Below the pieces are notes generated by a model. It saw only the letters and a list, made by a program, of their open reading frames with translations, was not told the DNA's origin and made no database searches. From assembly GCA_902826065.1 (NCBI GenBank), contig CADEDM010000010.1:1-51800 (forward strand): a stretch of DNA of 51,800 nucleotides. Direction: 5' to 3'. This document shows, piece after piece, positions 28,458-38,237 of this stretch (positions are counted from its first letter, which is position 1; every line of letters begins with the position of its first letter). The DNA is from an uncultured Acidobacteriota bacterium (lineage in GTDB: Bacteria; Acidobacteriota; Vicinamibacteria; Vicinamibacterales; UBA2999). A program made the translations under genes and the position numbers.

Positions 28458-29398
28458 ACGCGCGCCGCGGCCTTTTCGGGAATCAGGGCCTCAAGCCCGA
28501 CGGTCGCCGGCAGGCGGACCGTCGCCGGGCCGGGCACGAGCAGCACCGGGGACAGCGCCCTGCGCACCACCTTGTGCGCCGTCGACCCGGCCACGATCGG
28601 GTCGAGGCGCCGCCGCCGTGGCAGGCCCAGGACGATCAGATCCGCCGCGTGCTCCAGGGCGGCCTCCACGATGGCGTCGGCCGGAGTGGCCGACACCGTT
28701 GCCACCTCGACGTCCACGCCGCCGGCATCGCCGGTCGGCAACAGCGATCGCAGTCGCGCCTCGAGCGCCGCGACCTGCGTGTCCATCTCCTCGAGGGCCG
28801 CGAGTGCCCACGCGCCCGAGTAGGTCAGATCGAACGGGTACTCGGGTACGTGCAGCACCCTGAGGCGCGCGTCGCCTTCCTGCGCGAGCGCCAGGGCCAC
28901 CGACAGCCCGCGCGACGACGCCTCGGAGAAGTCGACGGCGGCCAGAATCGTGCGGAACGGCGTGGTCGCCGGCGCCACCAGCGGCGCCTCGCTCGCGATT
29001 GCCATGGTCGACGCCGACGCGGCCGTGCCCAGCGCCGCGGCGAACGACCCGGCCGACCAGTAGCCGTCGCTGCGCCGCGGCTCGGTGCCGGCGATCACCA
29101 GGTCGGCGCCCACGCGGCCGGCGTAGTCGGCGCTCGCATGGACGGGATTCCCGCGCAGCCCGACCGGCGTGACGGCGACCCGCCCGGCGCCCGCGGCCTG
29201 CATGCCACGGGTGATGCGTGCGGTGAGCGCATCCTGACCGGTGTCGCCGGCGCGATCGTCGTAGCCGTGCGACGGCCGCACCTCGACCACGTGCAGTTCC
29301 GCCTCGTACCACCGGGCCATCGACACGGCCCGCGTCAGCGCGGCGTCGAGCGTCGCCGGCGCCGTCTCGAGCACGCACACGATCGTTCTGGGTCTCAC
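28445..29398 (-). CDS. universal stress protein, two UspA domains
   Basis: A 317-residue protein made of two tandem UspA domains (about 1-140 and 150-300). Domain 1 opens PRTIVCVLETAPATLD; domain 2 opens FRTILAAVDFSEASSRGL and carries LIVLGLPRRRRLDPIVAGST, an ATP-binding-loop-like pattern with the usual PVLLVP end. The GTG at 29396-29398 is preferred because AGGAG sits 5 nt before it; an in-frame ATG at 29437 would add 13 residues without such a site. It follows another two-domain Usp gene by 64 bp, and its stop codon is inside the 22-bp palindrome. Likely part of a stress response operon started by the sigma-54 promoter upstream. Confidence 0.82.
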   Translation of the reverse strand: MRPRTIVCVLETAPATLDAALTRAVSMARWYEAELHVVEVRPSHGYDDRAGDTGQDALTARITRGMQAAGAGRVAVTPVGLRGNPVHASADYAGRVGADLVIAGTEPRRSDGYWSAGSFAAALGTAASASTMAIASEAPLVAPATTPFRTILAAVDFSEASSRGLSVALALAQEGDARLRVLHVPEYPFDLTYSGAWALAALEEMDTQVAALEARLRSLLPTGDAGGVDVEVATVSATPADAIVEAALEHAADLIVLGLPRRRRLDPIVAGSTAHKVVRRALSPVLLVPGPATVRLPATVGLEALIPEKAAARVLTN

Positions 29399-29462
29399 GG
29401 CAACTCCTGACGTCACTTCCTGTTGACTCGAGTGCATGGCGTTTGCGGTACGGGTCGCGAGG

Positions 29463-30356
29463 CTACGCCGCCGGCTTCTCGACGGCGCGCGGCCGCGGCA
29501 CGTCCGGTACCGTCAGCATGGGGACGCGGGTGGCCGCGAGCAGCTGCGAGGCAGTCGTGCCGAACAGCGCGCGCGTGACGACGCCGCGTGTCGTGGTGCC
29601 CACCACCAGCAGCTCCGCGCCGATTCCGTTCACGACGCCGGTGACTTCGGTGACGGTTTCGCCCTGCAGCACGCGTACGTCGAGGGTGCCCGTGGCCTTC
29701 CAGTCGTCGGGCACCAGACGCTGCAGGCGCTGCGCCGCGTCACGCATCACCTCCTGCTGGAACTCCGAGATGCCGTAGCGGTAGAGATACGGAGGCACCC
29801 CGTCCGAGAACCCGGGCACGACGTGCAGCAGCGTGATCCGGCCCCCCTGCTGGCCGGCCCACCGCTGCGCTTCGTCGATCGCCTGCGTTGCGCTGGCTGT
29901 AAGGTCGACGGCGACGGCGACATGACGGAGCGGCCGGCGCGCGGCGGCACGCCGCCCCGGGGGAATCAACAGGACCGGAGCGGCGGCGCCGGACACGAGC
30001 CGCGCGCCCACCGATGGCGTGCGCAGCCGAGCGAGACCGCGACGCTGGTGCGTCCCGGCCACGATCACGTCCGGGTTCAGTGCCCGCGCATGCAGCAGGA
30101 TGACGTTCGCGGGATCGCCCTGCTGCACCCGGTGCTCGAACGGCACGCCGGCCTCGTCGGCCCGCTGCCGCAGCGCGTCGATCGACGCCTGACGTTCGGC
30201 GGCGTGCCAACTGAACGACTCATCGAGCGGCACCGCGCGCACGACGACGAGCTCTGCCTCATGCGTCTGGCTGAGCAGCAACGCGTGGTCGAAGGCGCGT
30301 CGCGCCGGTGACGATCGATCGACGGCGACAAGAACGCGGGAATAGCGGCGTGACAT
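29463..30356 (-). CDS. universal stress protein, two UspA domains
   Basis: A 297-residue protein with two UspA domains. Domain 1: YSRVLVAVDRSSPARRAFDH, ending VSGAAAPVLLIP. Domain 2: LRHVAVAVDLTASATQAIDE, with the ATP-loop pattern VVGTTTRGVVTRALFGTTAS and the end VPMLTVP. The start at 30354-30356 is clear: GGGAGGGACCC directly before ATG. Upstream lie a sigma-54 -24/-12 promoter (30412-30426) and an inverted repeat about 100 bp further up, and beyond them the gene for a sigma-54 activator. This arrangement makes regulated, activator-dependent expression very likely. Confidence 0.85.
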   Translation of the reverse strand: MSRRYSRVLVAVDRSSPARRAFDHALLLSQTHEAELVVVRAVPLDESFSWHAAERQASIDALRQRADEAGVPFEHRVQQGDPANVILLHARALNPDVIVAGTHQRRGLARLRTPSVGARLVSGAAAPVLLIPPGRRAAARRPLRHVAVAVDLTASATQAIDEAQRWAGQQGGRITLLHVVPGFSDGVPPYLYRYGISEFQQEVMRDAAQRLQRLVPDDWKATGTLDVRVLQGETVTEVTGVVNGIGAELLVVGTTTRGVVTRALFGTTASQLLAATRVPMLTVPDVPRPRAVEKPAA

Positions 30357-30411
30357 GGGTCCCTCCCGAACGCGCGGCGATACCCGTCGCCGCCGTTCAC
30401 CCGCCACAATC

Positions 30412-30426
30412 GCAAGAAGGGCACCA
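30412..30426 (-). promoter_or_regulatory. sigma-54 (RpoN) promoter of the universal stress operon
   Basis: Reads TGGTGCCCTTCTTGC on the minus strand. Against TGGCACG-N4-TTGC it keeps the invariant GG and GC at the exact 10-bp separation, plus the TT before GC. Transcription would start near 30400, giving a leader of about 45 nt before the ATG at 30356. Confidence 0.65.
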
Positions 30427-30524
30427 TCGGCCGCCGCTGTCCGTGGCGTCCTACAAGTGGCTCATAGAGAAGAGGTTAGCGTTGGATCTCGGCGTGCGCC
30501 GCGAAGCTGGAGTCCGACCGTCGT

Positions 30525-30541
30525 CGTTTCATCATGAAACG
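30525..30541. promoter_or_regulatory. 17-bp inverted repeat, probable activator-binding site
   Basis: Arms CGTTTCAT and ATGAAACG around one central C, perfect. It lies about 100 bp upstream of the sigma-54 promoter and between the activator gene and the first stress gene, the normal place for an enhancer-like site of a NtrC/XylR-type activator. Confidence 0.55.
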
Positions 30542-30564
30542 GCACGCTCAGATTGAAAGCTCGG

Positions 30565-32253
<1,689 letters not shown>

Positions 32254-32261
32254 CGCCGCTG

Positions 32262-32267
32262 ATTGTA
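32262..32267 (-). promoter_or_regulatory. candidate -10 box (sigma-54 activator gene)
   Basis: TACAAT on the minus strand, 8 nt before the GTG at 32253. If used, the transcript begins at or just before the start codon, and the in-frame start at 32286 would be outside the mRNA. Confidence 0.4.
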
Positions 32268-32306
32268 CGGGCGAACTCACGGGCACCGGCCCGCGCCGCT
32301 CGACCG

Positions 32307-33200
32307 TCAGCGGCTCGAGACGAAGTAGCCCGGGCGGGCGCGCACGTCGCCGCTGACGCCTTTGAGCCGCACCTTGACGTCGTGCCAGCCCTGGGCCGGC
32401 GTCCCCTTCGGCGTGTACAGCAGCAGGTAGCGCGCCCGCATCTCGCGCAGGACCTCGGCGAAGCGATTGCCGAGGTGCTCGGGTTCCTCAGCGCTCCAGA
32501 ACCGCCCGCCGCCCGCATCCAGGGGCAGCCTGAGCGACCGCGTCAGAACCTCGCGGCGATTGCGGGTCGCCAGCCCCACGGCGTGTACCACGACGCCCGA
32601 TCGTCGCACCACGTCATCGACGTCGGGGGCGTCCAGCCAACTGGCGTTGTCGTGGCCATCGGTGAAGAGCAGGACGAGCGGCCGCCGGTCCACCGGAGCG
32701 CCAGCGAGCTGCAGGCCCGCGAACAGCGCGTCGCGCCACGCCGTGTCGCCGTTCGCCTGCAGGCCGCCGAGCGCGCCCGCCACGTCATCGTGCTGCAGCG
32801 TGGGTGCCACCGCGAGCTGCAGCGCGTGCGAGAAGGTGACCAGGCCCACCTGGTCCTCGGGGCGCAACGCGCGTATCAGCGACCGCGCGGCCGCAACGAG
32901 CGCCCGCAAAGGCGCGCCCTCGAGACTCCGGCTGGTATCGAGCACGAGCAGGAGGCGCAACGGCACGTCTTCCTGCAGCACGCGCTCCACGGCGTGCACG
33001 ACGCCGTTGTCGTGCACCTCGAACTGCTCGGCCGTCAGGCCGGCGACCGGGTTGATTCCCCGCGTCACGGACACGTCCACCCGCACCTGCTCGATGCCGG
33101 CGCGGAAGAACGGATCCTGCGCCTGCACCAGCGGCGAGGGCCACGCCGACAGCACGGCGACGGCCGCGGCCGTCAGCGTGACAGACGTTCGCGCAGCCAT
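32307..33200 (-). CDS. exported VWFA-domain protein (acidobacterial VWFA-related type)
   Basis: A 297-residue protein: signal peptide (VTLTAAAVAVLSAWPSPLVQ), a short Ig-like strand set with the LTAEQFEVHDNG motif of VWFA-related Acidobacteriota proteins, then a von Willebrand A domain with an intact MIDAS DTSRS and a later LFTDGHDN. It ends RARPGYFVSSR, the RxGYF-type end common in this group. Function is unknown; VWFA domains bind proteins through a divalent metal. The ATG at 33198-33200 lies 28 nt inside the end of the preceding VWFA gene, so the two are overlapped and co-expressed. Confidence 0.82.
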   Translation of the reverse strand: MAARTSVTLTAAAVAVLSAWPSPLVQAQDPFFRAGIEQVRVDVSVTRGINPVAGLTAEQFEVHDNGVVHAVERVLQEDVPLRLLLVLDTSRSLEGAPLRALVAAARSLIRALRPEDQVGLVTFSHALQLAVAPTLQHDDVAGALGGLQANGDTAWRDALFAGLQLAGAPVDRRPLVLLFTDGHDNASWLDAPDVDDVVRRSGVVVHAVGLATRNRREVLTRSLRLPLDAGGGRFWSAEEPEHLGNRFAEVLREMRARYLLLYTPKGTPAQGWHDVKVRLKGVSGDVRARPGYFVSSR

Positions 33201-35239
33201 TCCAGGTCCTCGGTTTGCACCCCGCCGCTGCGGTAGGTCCACCACTCGTCCGCGTCACTCGCGGAGCCCAGGTGTGACGCCACCACCTCGCGGGCCCGCT
33301 CCAGGCGCCCTGCCCGCTGCTCGAGTTGCGCCAGCGCCAGCCAGGACGTCTGGCGATTCGGCGCGATGGCCTCGAGGCCCTCGAGCAGGGCGCGCGCGGG
33401 CTCGACGTCCCCGGCGCGTTCGTAGTCGGCGGCGAGGAACAGCGTGGCCAGGTAGCGATCGCCAGTGGAGCGGGCTTCGGCGGCCACCGATTCGAGCAGG
33501 CGGCGACCCTCCTCCCGGCGATCCAGCGCCAGCAGCACGCGCCCCAGATGAACCTGCGCTCTCACGTAGCCGGGATCGTCTGCAACCGCCGCGCGATACT
33601 CGCGTTCAGCCGACGCCAGCCGCGCCCGCAGTCTGCCGTGGTCGAGGCGCGCGTCGTAGACTTCGAGGCTCAGGCCCGCCACTTCCTCGATCCGGCCGGC
33701 CACGAACCGCACTCGTGACGCGTTGGGCACCTGGCGCTTCCCGCGATCGAGAATCTCCTTCGCACGCGGCCCATCGCTCTGGGCGAGAAAGATCGACGAC
33801 GCGGTGCCGTACCACCGATCCAGGAACTCGCGCACGCCTTCGTCCTTCACCGCTGGCGGCAGCGCTGCGAGCAGGCGTTCACCGAGCCTGAGGTGGTACA
33901 TGGCGTTGTCGGCGCTGCGCGGGGCGACGTCGAGCGCCACCTCGAGGTGGAACGTCGCTGCGGCGAACGCGAACGCCGGTTCGTTGCGCTGCGCCGCCGT
34001 CACCGCGTCCTCGAGCATCTCGCGCGACCAGCGGCCGACCAGCGTGTCGGCGCCGCGAAATGCCAGCGTCGTGCGAAAGCTCTCGACCGCCGCCTCGTAG
34101 GTCGCGCGCAAGGCGGGGAGTTGATCGGACGGGGACGCGCGTGGCACGAGGGCCGGTGCCGCCGTGGGCCCGATGACCACCGGCGCCGCAGGGGCGTCCC
34201 CAGTGGCGCCGTCCGCCGGTGGCAACTCGACCGTCGTCGTCGTGCGCACGTCGGGTGACGACGCGAGGTAGCCGGCCCGATGCCGGGCCCGCGCGCCGCT
34301 CCGCGTCGCCTCCACCGTGACGCGGTGGAAGCGCCCGTCCTCCGGAGACGTCGGCGTGTACTCGACCGTGTATTCGAAGGCGAGGTCGGTGACCAGGTGT
34401 GTCACCGCCTCCGCGGCTTCCGAGGCGTCGCCGATCCGCTGGAACAGGCCGCCGCCTTCTACGACCACCCGCTCGAGCGCCGGATCGGGCTCGCGCGCGC
34501 GCACCGGCGAGTCGAAGAGCTGCGGCTTCACGATGCGGCGGTCCCGCACCGGCATGTAGCCCCGCCCGTAGTCCGGCGGCATGCCGATCGCCATCTCGAT
34601 GGCGTGCACGGTCGTCTCGCTGCGGAACCGCGTCGTCACCAGGTTCGACAGCAGCACCTGGCGGTCGCCGCCGATGCCGTCGCTCACCAGCAGCACCACA
34701 CGACGCGGATGGCGGGCGCGGTCGAGCACGTCGAGTGCGGCGAGCATCGTGTAGTCGAGGCTCCAGGGTCGCTGGCGTACGGCGGTCCAGTCGACCGTCG
34801 TGACGTCGCCTGCGGGCGTGAGCGGCAGCCGCACGTCGGCGGCGGTGAGCATCACCAGCGCCGCGATCTCGTCGCGCGGTTCGAGCGCCTGCGACAGGGC
34901 GCGGATGGTCGCGTCGGCGATGCGGCGCTTGGCCGGCTGGTCGTCGCTCATCGAGGCGTCGAACACGACGCACACGCTCACGGGACGGCGGACCGTCCTG
35001 AGCCGGGTGATGGCCTGCGGCCGCCCGTCCTCGACGACGCGGAACTCGGCCGCCGTCAGATCGTCGAGATAGCGGTCCTGGCCGGCGTTCGTGACGGCGA
35101 CGCCCAGCGTGACCGGCGGCGCCGGCGTCGAGGTCGCAGGCGCGGGTGGCACGACGATGGGCGCCTGCGCGAAGCCGACCGCGCCACCCGTCGCCGCCAG
35201 GGCGATCCACAGATACCGAACCGCACGCGGCCCGACCAT
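33173..35239 (-). CDS. exported VWFA-domain protein with TPR-like C-terminus
   Basis: A 688-residue protein: signal peptide (WIALAATGGAVGFAQAP), the LTAAEFRVVEDG motif, VWFA domain with MIDAS DASMS and LLVSDGIGG, ending RHRAGYLAS near residue 320. A proline/alanine-rich linker follows, then a helical C-terminal region of about 330 residues with TPR-like units such as YVRAQVHLGRVLLALDRREE and YLATLFLAADYERAGDVEPA. It probably scaffolds an envelope complex together with the smaller VWFA protein. It is divergent from the ECF sigma gene (147 bp between starts). Start ATG at 35237-35239, with GATACT 9 nt upstream. Confidence 0.82.
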   Translation of the reverse strand: MVGPRAVRYLWIALAATGGAVGFAQAPIVVPPAPATSTPAPPVTLGVAVTNAGQDRYLDDLTAAEFRVVEDGRPQAITRLRTVRRPVSVCVVFDASMSDDQPAKRRIADATIRALSQALEPRDEIAALVMLTAADVRLPLTPAGDVTTVDWTAVRQRPWSLDYTMLAALDVLDRARHPRRVVLLVSDGIGGDRQVLLSNLVTTRFRSETTVHAIEMAIGMPPDYGRGYMPVRDRRIVKPQLFDSPVRAREPDPALERVVVEGGGLFQRIGDASEAAEAVTHLVTDLAFEYTVEYTPTSPEDGRFHRVTVEATRSGARARHRAGYLASSPDVRTTTTVELPPADGATGDAPAAPVVIGPTAAPALVPRASPSDQLPALRATYEAAVESFRTTLAFRGADTLVGRWSREMLEDAVTAAQRNEPAFAFAAATFHLEVALDVAPRSADNAMYHLRLGERLLAALPPAVKDEGVREFLDRWYGTASSIFLAQSDGPRAKEILDRGKRQVPNASRVRFVAGRIEEVAGLSLEVYDARLDHGRLRARLASAEREYRAAVADDPGYVRAQVHLGRVLLALDRREEGRRLLESVAAEARSTGDRYLATLFLAADYERAGDVEPARALLEGLEAIAPNRQTSWLALAQLEQRAGRLERAREVVASHLGSASDADEWWTYRSGGVQTEDLEWLRERLSR

Positions 35240-35347
35240 GCGGAAGGCAGTATCGCCTGCCCGGACGATTCCCGGCCATGGCGGCCGGCGGTTGGGCTGG
35301 TGGGGTGCCTGGCGGTCACACCGCCGGCCGGCCGTCCCGGCCGACCG

Positions 35348-35384
35348 GTAACACCGCCACCCGTCCCTGGTGTTCCACTGTTAC
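35348..35384 (+). promoter_or_regulatory. nested inverted repeats just before the ECF sigma start
   Basis: GTAACA (35348-35353) can pair with TGTTAC (35379-35384), while the overlapping AACACC (35350-35355) can pair with GGTGTT (35369-35374). The two pairings exclude each other. The block ends 2 nt before the GTG start. It may be a promoter/operator of the sigma gene or a structured leader. Confidence 0.3.
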
Positions 35385-35386
35385 GC

Positions 35387-35866
35387 GTGACCGACGACGA
35401 GGTGGAGGCGTTGTGCCACCGCTACGGCCCGATGGTGCTGCGGCGCTGCCAGCGGCTGCTGGGGACGGGCGAGGACGCCCGCGACGCGTGTCAGGACGTC
35501 TTCGTGCGGCTGGTGCAGCACCGCCGGCGGCTCGACGACGCCTACCCGTCGAGCCTGCTGTACCGCATCGCCACCAACGTGTGCCTGAACCGCATTCGCG
35601 AACGCGGCCGGCGGCCGGCGGCCGACGAGGGAGAGCGATTGCTGCACGAGATCGCGTCGATCGGCGAACCCGGCGCGTTGAGTGACGCGCGCCTGGCGCT
35701 GGAGCGGTTGTTCAGCCGGCATCCGGTGTCGAGTCGCACGATGGCCGTGCTGCACTTCGTCGATGGCCTGACGCTGGAGCAGGTGGCCGAGGAGACCGCG
35801 ATGTCCGTCTCGGGCGTGCGCAAGCGCCTGCGGCGGCTGCGTGCGTCGCTGGTGGGAGGGCAGTGA
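35387..35866 (+). CDS. ECF-type RNA polymerase sigma factor
   Basis: A 159-residue sigma-70 family protein with sigma-2 (YGPMVLRRCQRLLGTGEDAR, DVFVRL, and SSLLYRIATNVCLNRIRERG) and sigma-4 (HFVDGLTLEQVAEETAMSVS, then GVRKRLRRLR) regions and no sigma-3, i.e. the ECF layout. The GTG at 35387 is the only reasonable start in the frame; nested inverted repeats end 2 nt before it. The stop codon TGA shares its A with the ATG of the next gene, whose N-terminus looks like an anti-sigma factor. It most likely controls its own operon, including the caspase-like gene. Confidence 0.87.
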   Translation: MTDDEVEALCHRYGPMVLRRCQRLLGTGEDARDACQDVFVRLVQHRRRLDDAYPSSLLYRIATNVCLNRIRERGRRPAADEGERLLHEIASIGEPGALSDARLALERLFSRHPVSSRTMAVLHFVDGLTLEQVAEETAMSVSGVRKRLRRLRASLVGGQ

Positions 35867-36657
35867 TGACGACGACCGAGACCGACCCGGCCGCGATTCC
35901 CGACCTGGTCCTCGAGCGCCATCAGCTCGGCGAGCTGCCGGCGGCCGCCGCGGCCGGCGTGCGCGCGGCGCTCGACGTGGACGGCGATCTGCGGGCGCGG
36001 CTCGAGGCCCTGGCCGCCGATGACGTCCGGCAGCGCGAGCAGTACCCGCCCGCGGCGCTCGCCGCCGACGTGCAGCGTCGGGTCCGCGCCGGGTCCGCGC
36101 CGTCGCGCGCCTGGCGCTACGCACTGCTCGCGCCCGCCGCCGCCGTGCTCGCGGTCATCGTCGCCCGCGGACTGCCGCCGACGTCGCCATCCGCGCGTGG
36201 CAGCGACCCGGGCGTGGACGACGACGTCCGCATCAAGGGCGTCGACGCGTCGCTGATGGTGTACCGCCATGTCGGCGGCGGCAGCGAGCCGCTGCGCGAG
36301 TCGGACGTGGCCCGGCCCGGCGATATCATCCGCGTCGGCTATCGCGTGTCAGAGGACGCCTACGGCGCCATCGTGTCGATCGACGGCCGCGGCGTGGTGA
36401 CCCAGCACCTGCCGGCGCGGGGCGGCGCCGCGGCGGCGCTGCACGCCGGCGCCACCGTGCTGCTCGATGACGCCTTCGAGCTCGACGACGCGCCGCGCGT
36501 CGAGCGTTTCTACCTGGTCAGCGCCCGGCATCCGTTCGACGTCGCGACGGTGGCCGAGGCGATTCGCGCCACGCCGGACGGCAACGCCGCCCGGCCCGCG
36601 CTGGCCGACGACTTCACGTTCACTACGTTCTCGCTGCGGAAGGAGCCCCGTCCATGA
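35866..36657 (+). CDS. anti-sigma-like membrane protein with DUF4384 domain
   Basis: A 263-residue protein. N-terminus: ERHQLGELPAAAAAGVRAAL and DGDLRARLEAL, an arrangement like the helical anti-sigma (ZAS-like) domain but without the zinc HxxxCxxC motif. A transmembrane helix follows at about 86-103 (YALLAPAAAVLAVIVARGLP). The outer part is a DUF4384 beta domain (LMVYRHVGGGSEPLRESDVA, VSEDAYGAIVSIDGRGVV). The likely role is to hold the ECF sigma factor at the membrane and release it on an envelope signal read by DUF4384; this is inferred from order and domains. ATG 35866 overlaps the sigma stop by one base; GGGAGGG precedes it. Confidence 0.78.
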   Translation: MTTTETDPAAIPDLVLERHQLGELPAAAAAGVRAALDVDGDLRARLEALAADDVRQREQYPPAALAADVQRRVRAGSAPSRAWRYALLAPAAAVLAVIVARGLPPTSPSARGSDPGVDDDVRIKGVDASLMVYRHVGGGSEPLRESDVARPGDIIRVGYRVSEDAYGAIVSIDGRGVVTQHLPARGGAAAALHAGATVLLDDAFELDDAPRVERFYLVSARHPFDVATVAEAIRATPDGNAARPALADDFTFTTFSLRKEPRP

Positions 36658-38237
36658 CCTCACGTCGACTGCTCTCCAGCCTCGCGGTGGCCATGCTCTG
36701 GACGGCGGGCGCGCAGGCGCAGACGCTCGAACGGCATGCGCTCATCGTGGGCGCCAACAACGGCGGCCCCGATCGGCCGCGCCTGCACTACGCCGTGGCG
36801 GATGCCGAACGCGTCGCCCGCGTGCTCGGCGAACTGGGCGGCGTGGGCGCGGCGCACGAGACGGTGCTGCGCGATCCGCAGGCCGCGGACCTGCTGGCCG
36901 CGCTCGACCGCCTCAAGGCCCGCCTCACCGCCGCGCGCGCCAGCGGACGTCCGCCGGCGCGGACCGAGGTGTTCGTCTACTACTCGGGACATGCGGACGA
37001 ACGGGGGCTGCTGCTCGACGACGACCGCGTGTCGTACCGCACGCTGCGCGAGCGTCTCGACGCGCTGCCGGCCGACGTCCGTATCGCCGTCCTCGACGCC
37101 TGCTCGTCGGGCTCGTTCACGCGTCCCAAGGGCGGCACCCGCCGTCCGCCGTTCCTCGTCGACGAGTCGGCCGCCATGAAGGGCTACGCGTTCATCACGT
37201 CGAGTGCGGCGTCGGAAGCGGCGCAGGAATCGGACCGCATCCGCGCCTCGTTCTTCACGCACTATCTCGTCTCGGGCTTCCGTGGTGCAGCGGACACCTC
37301 GGGCGACGGGCGCGTGACGCTCAACGAGGCCTACCAGTTCGCCTTCGCCGAGACCCTGGGCCGCACCGTGGATACGCGCGGCGGCGCGCAGCACCCGACC
37401 TACGAGATCAACCTCACCGGCGCCGGCGACGTGGTGATCACCGACGTCCGCCAGACCACCGCGCGCCTGGTGCTCGAAGACGCCCTCGAGGGCCGCACCT
37501 TCGTGCGCACGCCGTCGCGGATGCTCGTGGCCGAGCTGTACAAGCCGGCCGGCCGCGAGATCGAGATCGCGCTGGCGCCCGGTGCCTACGACGTGAAGGT
37601 GGAACGCGGCCGCGCCACCGTGGGCGCCACCATCACGGTCGCCGACGAGGCCCGTGCGGTCGTGCGTGCGGCGCAGCTCACGCCGGCGGCGCCCGAGCCC
37701 ACGCGCCGGCGCGGCGCCGACACCGGCGACCACGCCGTGCAGGGCGCCTATCGATTCACCCTCCAGTCGAGTCTGTGGGGCACGCACGGCGACGCCATGA
37801 GCCTGGGCGGCTGGCGTCCGGATATCACCGGCGGCGCGCTGCTGTCGCGCTACCTGACCGAGCGGCTGGCCGTCAGCGCCGGATTCACCGTCTACGGATC
37901 CGGCGAGCAGGTGGATGTCATCGGCGGCTTCGCGCTGCCGCTGGGCGTGCAGTGGAATCCACGCCGCGGCGCTGCGTCGGCCGGCCGGTTCAAGCCCTTC
38001 CTGTCGGCGCAGCTGCTGCCCATCACCGCCGCCGACTCCGAATGGTCGCGACGCTACAGCGTGGGCGTGGGGGTGGGCGCGGGATTCGACCTGCACCTGT
38101 CGCCCGCCTTCGCGCTCGGCCTCACCGGTGCGTTCAATGCCGTGCCGCGATTCACGCGCACCGCCGGCCGGCACGACACCTATCACGGGCCCGAGCTGGC
38201 GCTGCGAACGAGCTGGATGATCGGACGTGGCCGCTAG
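36654..38237 (+). CDS. caspase-family (C14) protease with beta-barrel-like C-terminus
   Basis: A 527-residue protein: signal peptide (LLSSLAVAMLWTAGAQAQ), then a caspase/metacaspase-like p20 domain opening ERHALIVGANNGG, with the catalytic dyad H113 (YYSGHADERG) and C150 (VLDACSSGSF). HYLVSGFRGAADTSGDGRVT closes the domain near residue 220. A PEGA-like beta segment lies at about 255-345 (LYKPAGREIEIALAPGAYDV). From about 360 the chain is a run of alternating amphipathic strands (FTLQSSLWGTHGD, YSVGVGVGAGFDLHLSPAFA) that looks like an outer-membrane barrel. Export means any cleavage would act in the envelope. Start overlaps the DUF4384 stop (ATGA). Confidence 0.85.
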   Translation: MTSRRLLSSLAVAMLWTAGAQAQTLERHALIVGANNGGPDRPRLHYAVADAERVARVLGELGGVGAAHETVLRDPQAADLLAALDRLKARLTAARASGRPPARTEVFVYYSGHADERGLLLDDDRVSYRTLRERLDALPADVRIAVLDACSSGSFTRPKGGTRRPPFLVDESAAMKGYAFITSSAASEAAQESDRIRASFFTHYLVSGFRGAADTSGDGRVTLNEAYQFAFAETLGRTVDTRGGAQHPTYEINLTGAGDVVITDVRQTTARLVLEDALEGRTFVRTPSRMLVAELYKPAGREIEIALAPGAYDVKVERGRATVGATITVADEARAVVRAAQLTPAAPEPTRRRGADTGDHAVQGAYRFTLQSSLWGTHGDAMSLGGWRPDITGGALLSRYLTERLAVSAGFTVYGSGEQVDVIGGFALPLGVQWNPRRGAASAGRFKPFLSAQLLPITAADSEWSRRYSVGVGVGAGFDLHLSPAFALGLTGAFNAVPRFTRTAGRHDTYHGPELALRTSWMIGRGR

